Shown here piece by piece: positions 63,985-64,000 of a DNA stretch of 64,000 nucleotides. Every line of letters begins with the position of its first letter. The stretch's first letter is position 1. Both the position numbers and the translations under genes were made by a program. The stretch comes from Alphaproteobacteria bacterium (GTDB lineage Bacteria > Pseudomonadota > Alphaproteobacteria > UBA8366 > Aestuariispiraceae): assembly GCA_024743195.1 (NCBI GenBank), contig JANSXE010000009.1, positions 107,134 through 171,133 of the forward strand. Direction: 5' to 3'. The notes under the pieces were generated by a model, which worked only from the letters and a program-made list of their open reading frames with translations, searched no databases and had not been told where the DNA came from.

Positions 63985-64000
63985 CGCGTGGCCCCCCGTC

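Overview
The window reads as chromosomal core sequence from a GC-rich Gram-negative alphaproteobacterium, most likely in or near the Rhodospirillales. The evidence is an rpsU / COQ9-family start of the window, outer-membrane genes (mlaA, mlaC, bamD, lpxC), a long-linker FtsZ with an FtsA-binding tail, meso-DAP-type MurE, two small stand-alone PAS_5 proteins, a cysteine-free ribosomal protein L31, and an RpoH/ROSE-like control region in front of an hsp20 gene. I see no phage, transposon, integrase, CRISPR array or tRNA gene. The strong GC bias produces very long antisense open frames that are shadows of the real genes.

Layout. 1-7.2 kb: rpsU (partial), def, a COQ9-family gene, a small membrane protein, purE-purK, a degenerate GGDEF protein, a YdcH-like protein, a TIGR02444-like protein and mlaA-mlaC. 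7.2-17.7 kb: a thioesterase, a diguanylate cyclase, a ClC antiporter coupled to a PAS_5 protein, a UvrD/PcrA helicase, prmA and an M24 aminopeptidase. 17.7-42.6 kb: one uninterrupted minus-strand run of 20 genes, read mraZ-rsmH-ftsL-ftsI-murE-(murF-like)-mraY-murD-ftsW-murG-murC-murB-ftsQ-ftsA-ftsZ-lpxC-bamD-recN-ligA-S8 protease. Most junctions are ATGA or TGATG overlaps, so the division and cell-wall (dcw) genes are translationally coupled. 42.6-54.9 kb: a PAS_5 gene, the RNase P RNA gene, a GlxA-type regulator, a VWA / PP2C phosphatase / protein kinase operon preceded by an 817-residue lipoprotein gene, a GST, a PhyH-type dioxygenase and a histidine kinase. 54.9-64 kb: hsp20, rpmE, epmA and efp (divergent), suhB, then a Pro/Ala-rich OmpA protein followed by a MotA/TolQ-like and MotB/OmpA-like pair, a candidate structured RNA with a strong terminator, and a shortened formylglycine-generating-enzyme-like gene.

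The most interesting point is in the dcw cluster. The slot normally held by murF (between murE and mraY) carries a coupled 240-residue protein that aligns by eye only with the central domain of MurF. It has lost the P-loop lysine, the metal-binding glutamate and the PGxHN motif, and it lacks both the N- and C-terminal domains. The usual ddl gene between murB and ftsQ is also absent. Thus both D-Ala-D-Ala-branch genes are missing or decayed here while every other Mur step in the cluster looks intact; functional copies must lie elsewhere or the branch is organised differently. Secondary leads are the kinase/phosphatase/VWA module with its large lipoprotein, the stator-like OmpA/MotA/MotB cluster, the terminator-tipped RNA candidate at about 62.92-63.04 kb, and a recurring pattern of short (9-15 bp) tandem repeats in front of or inside genes.
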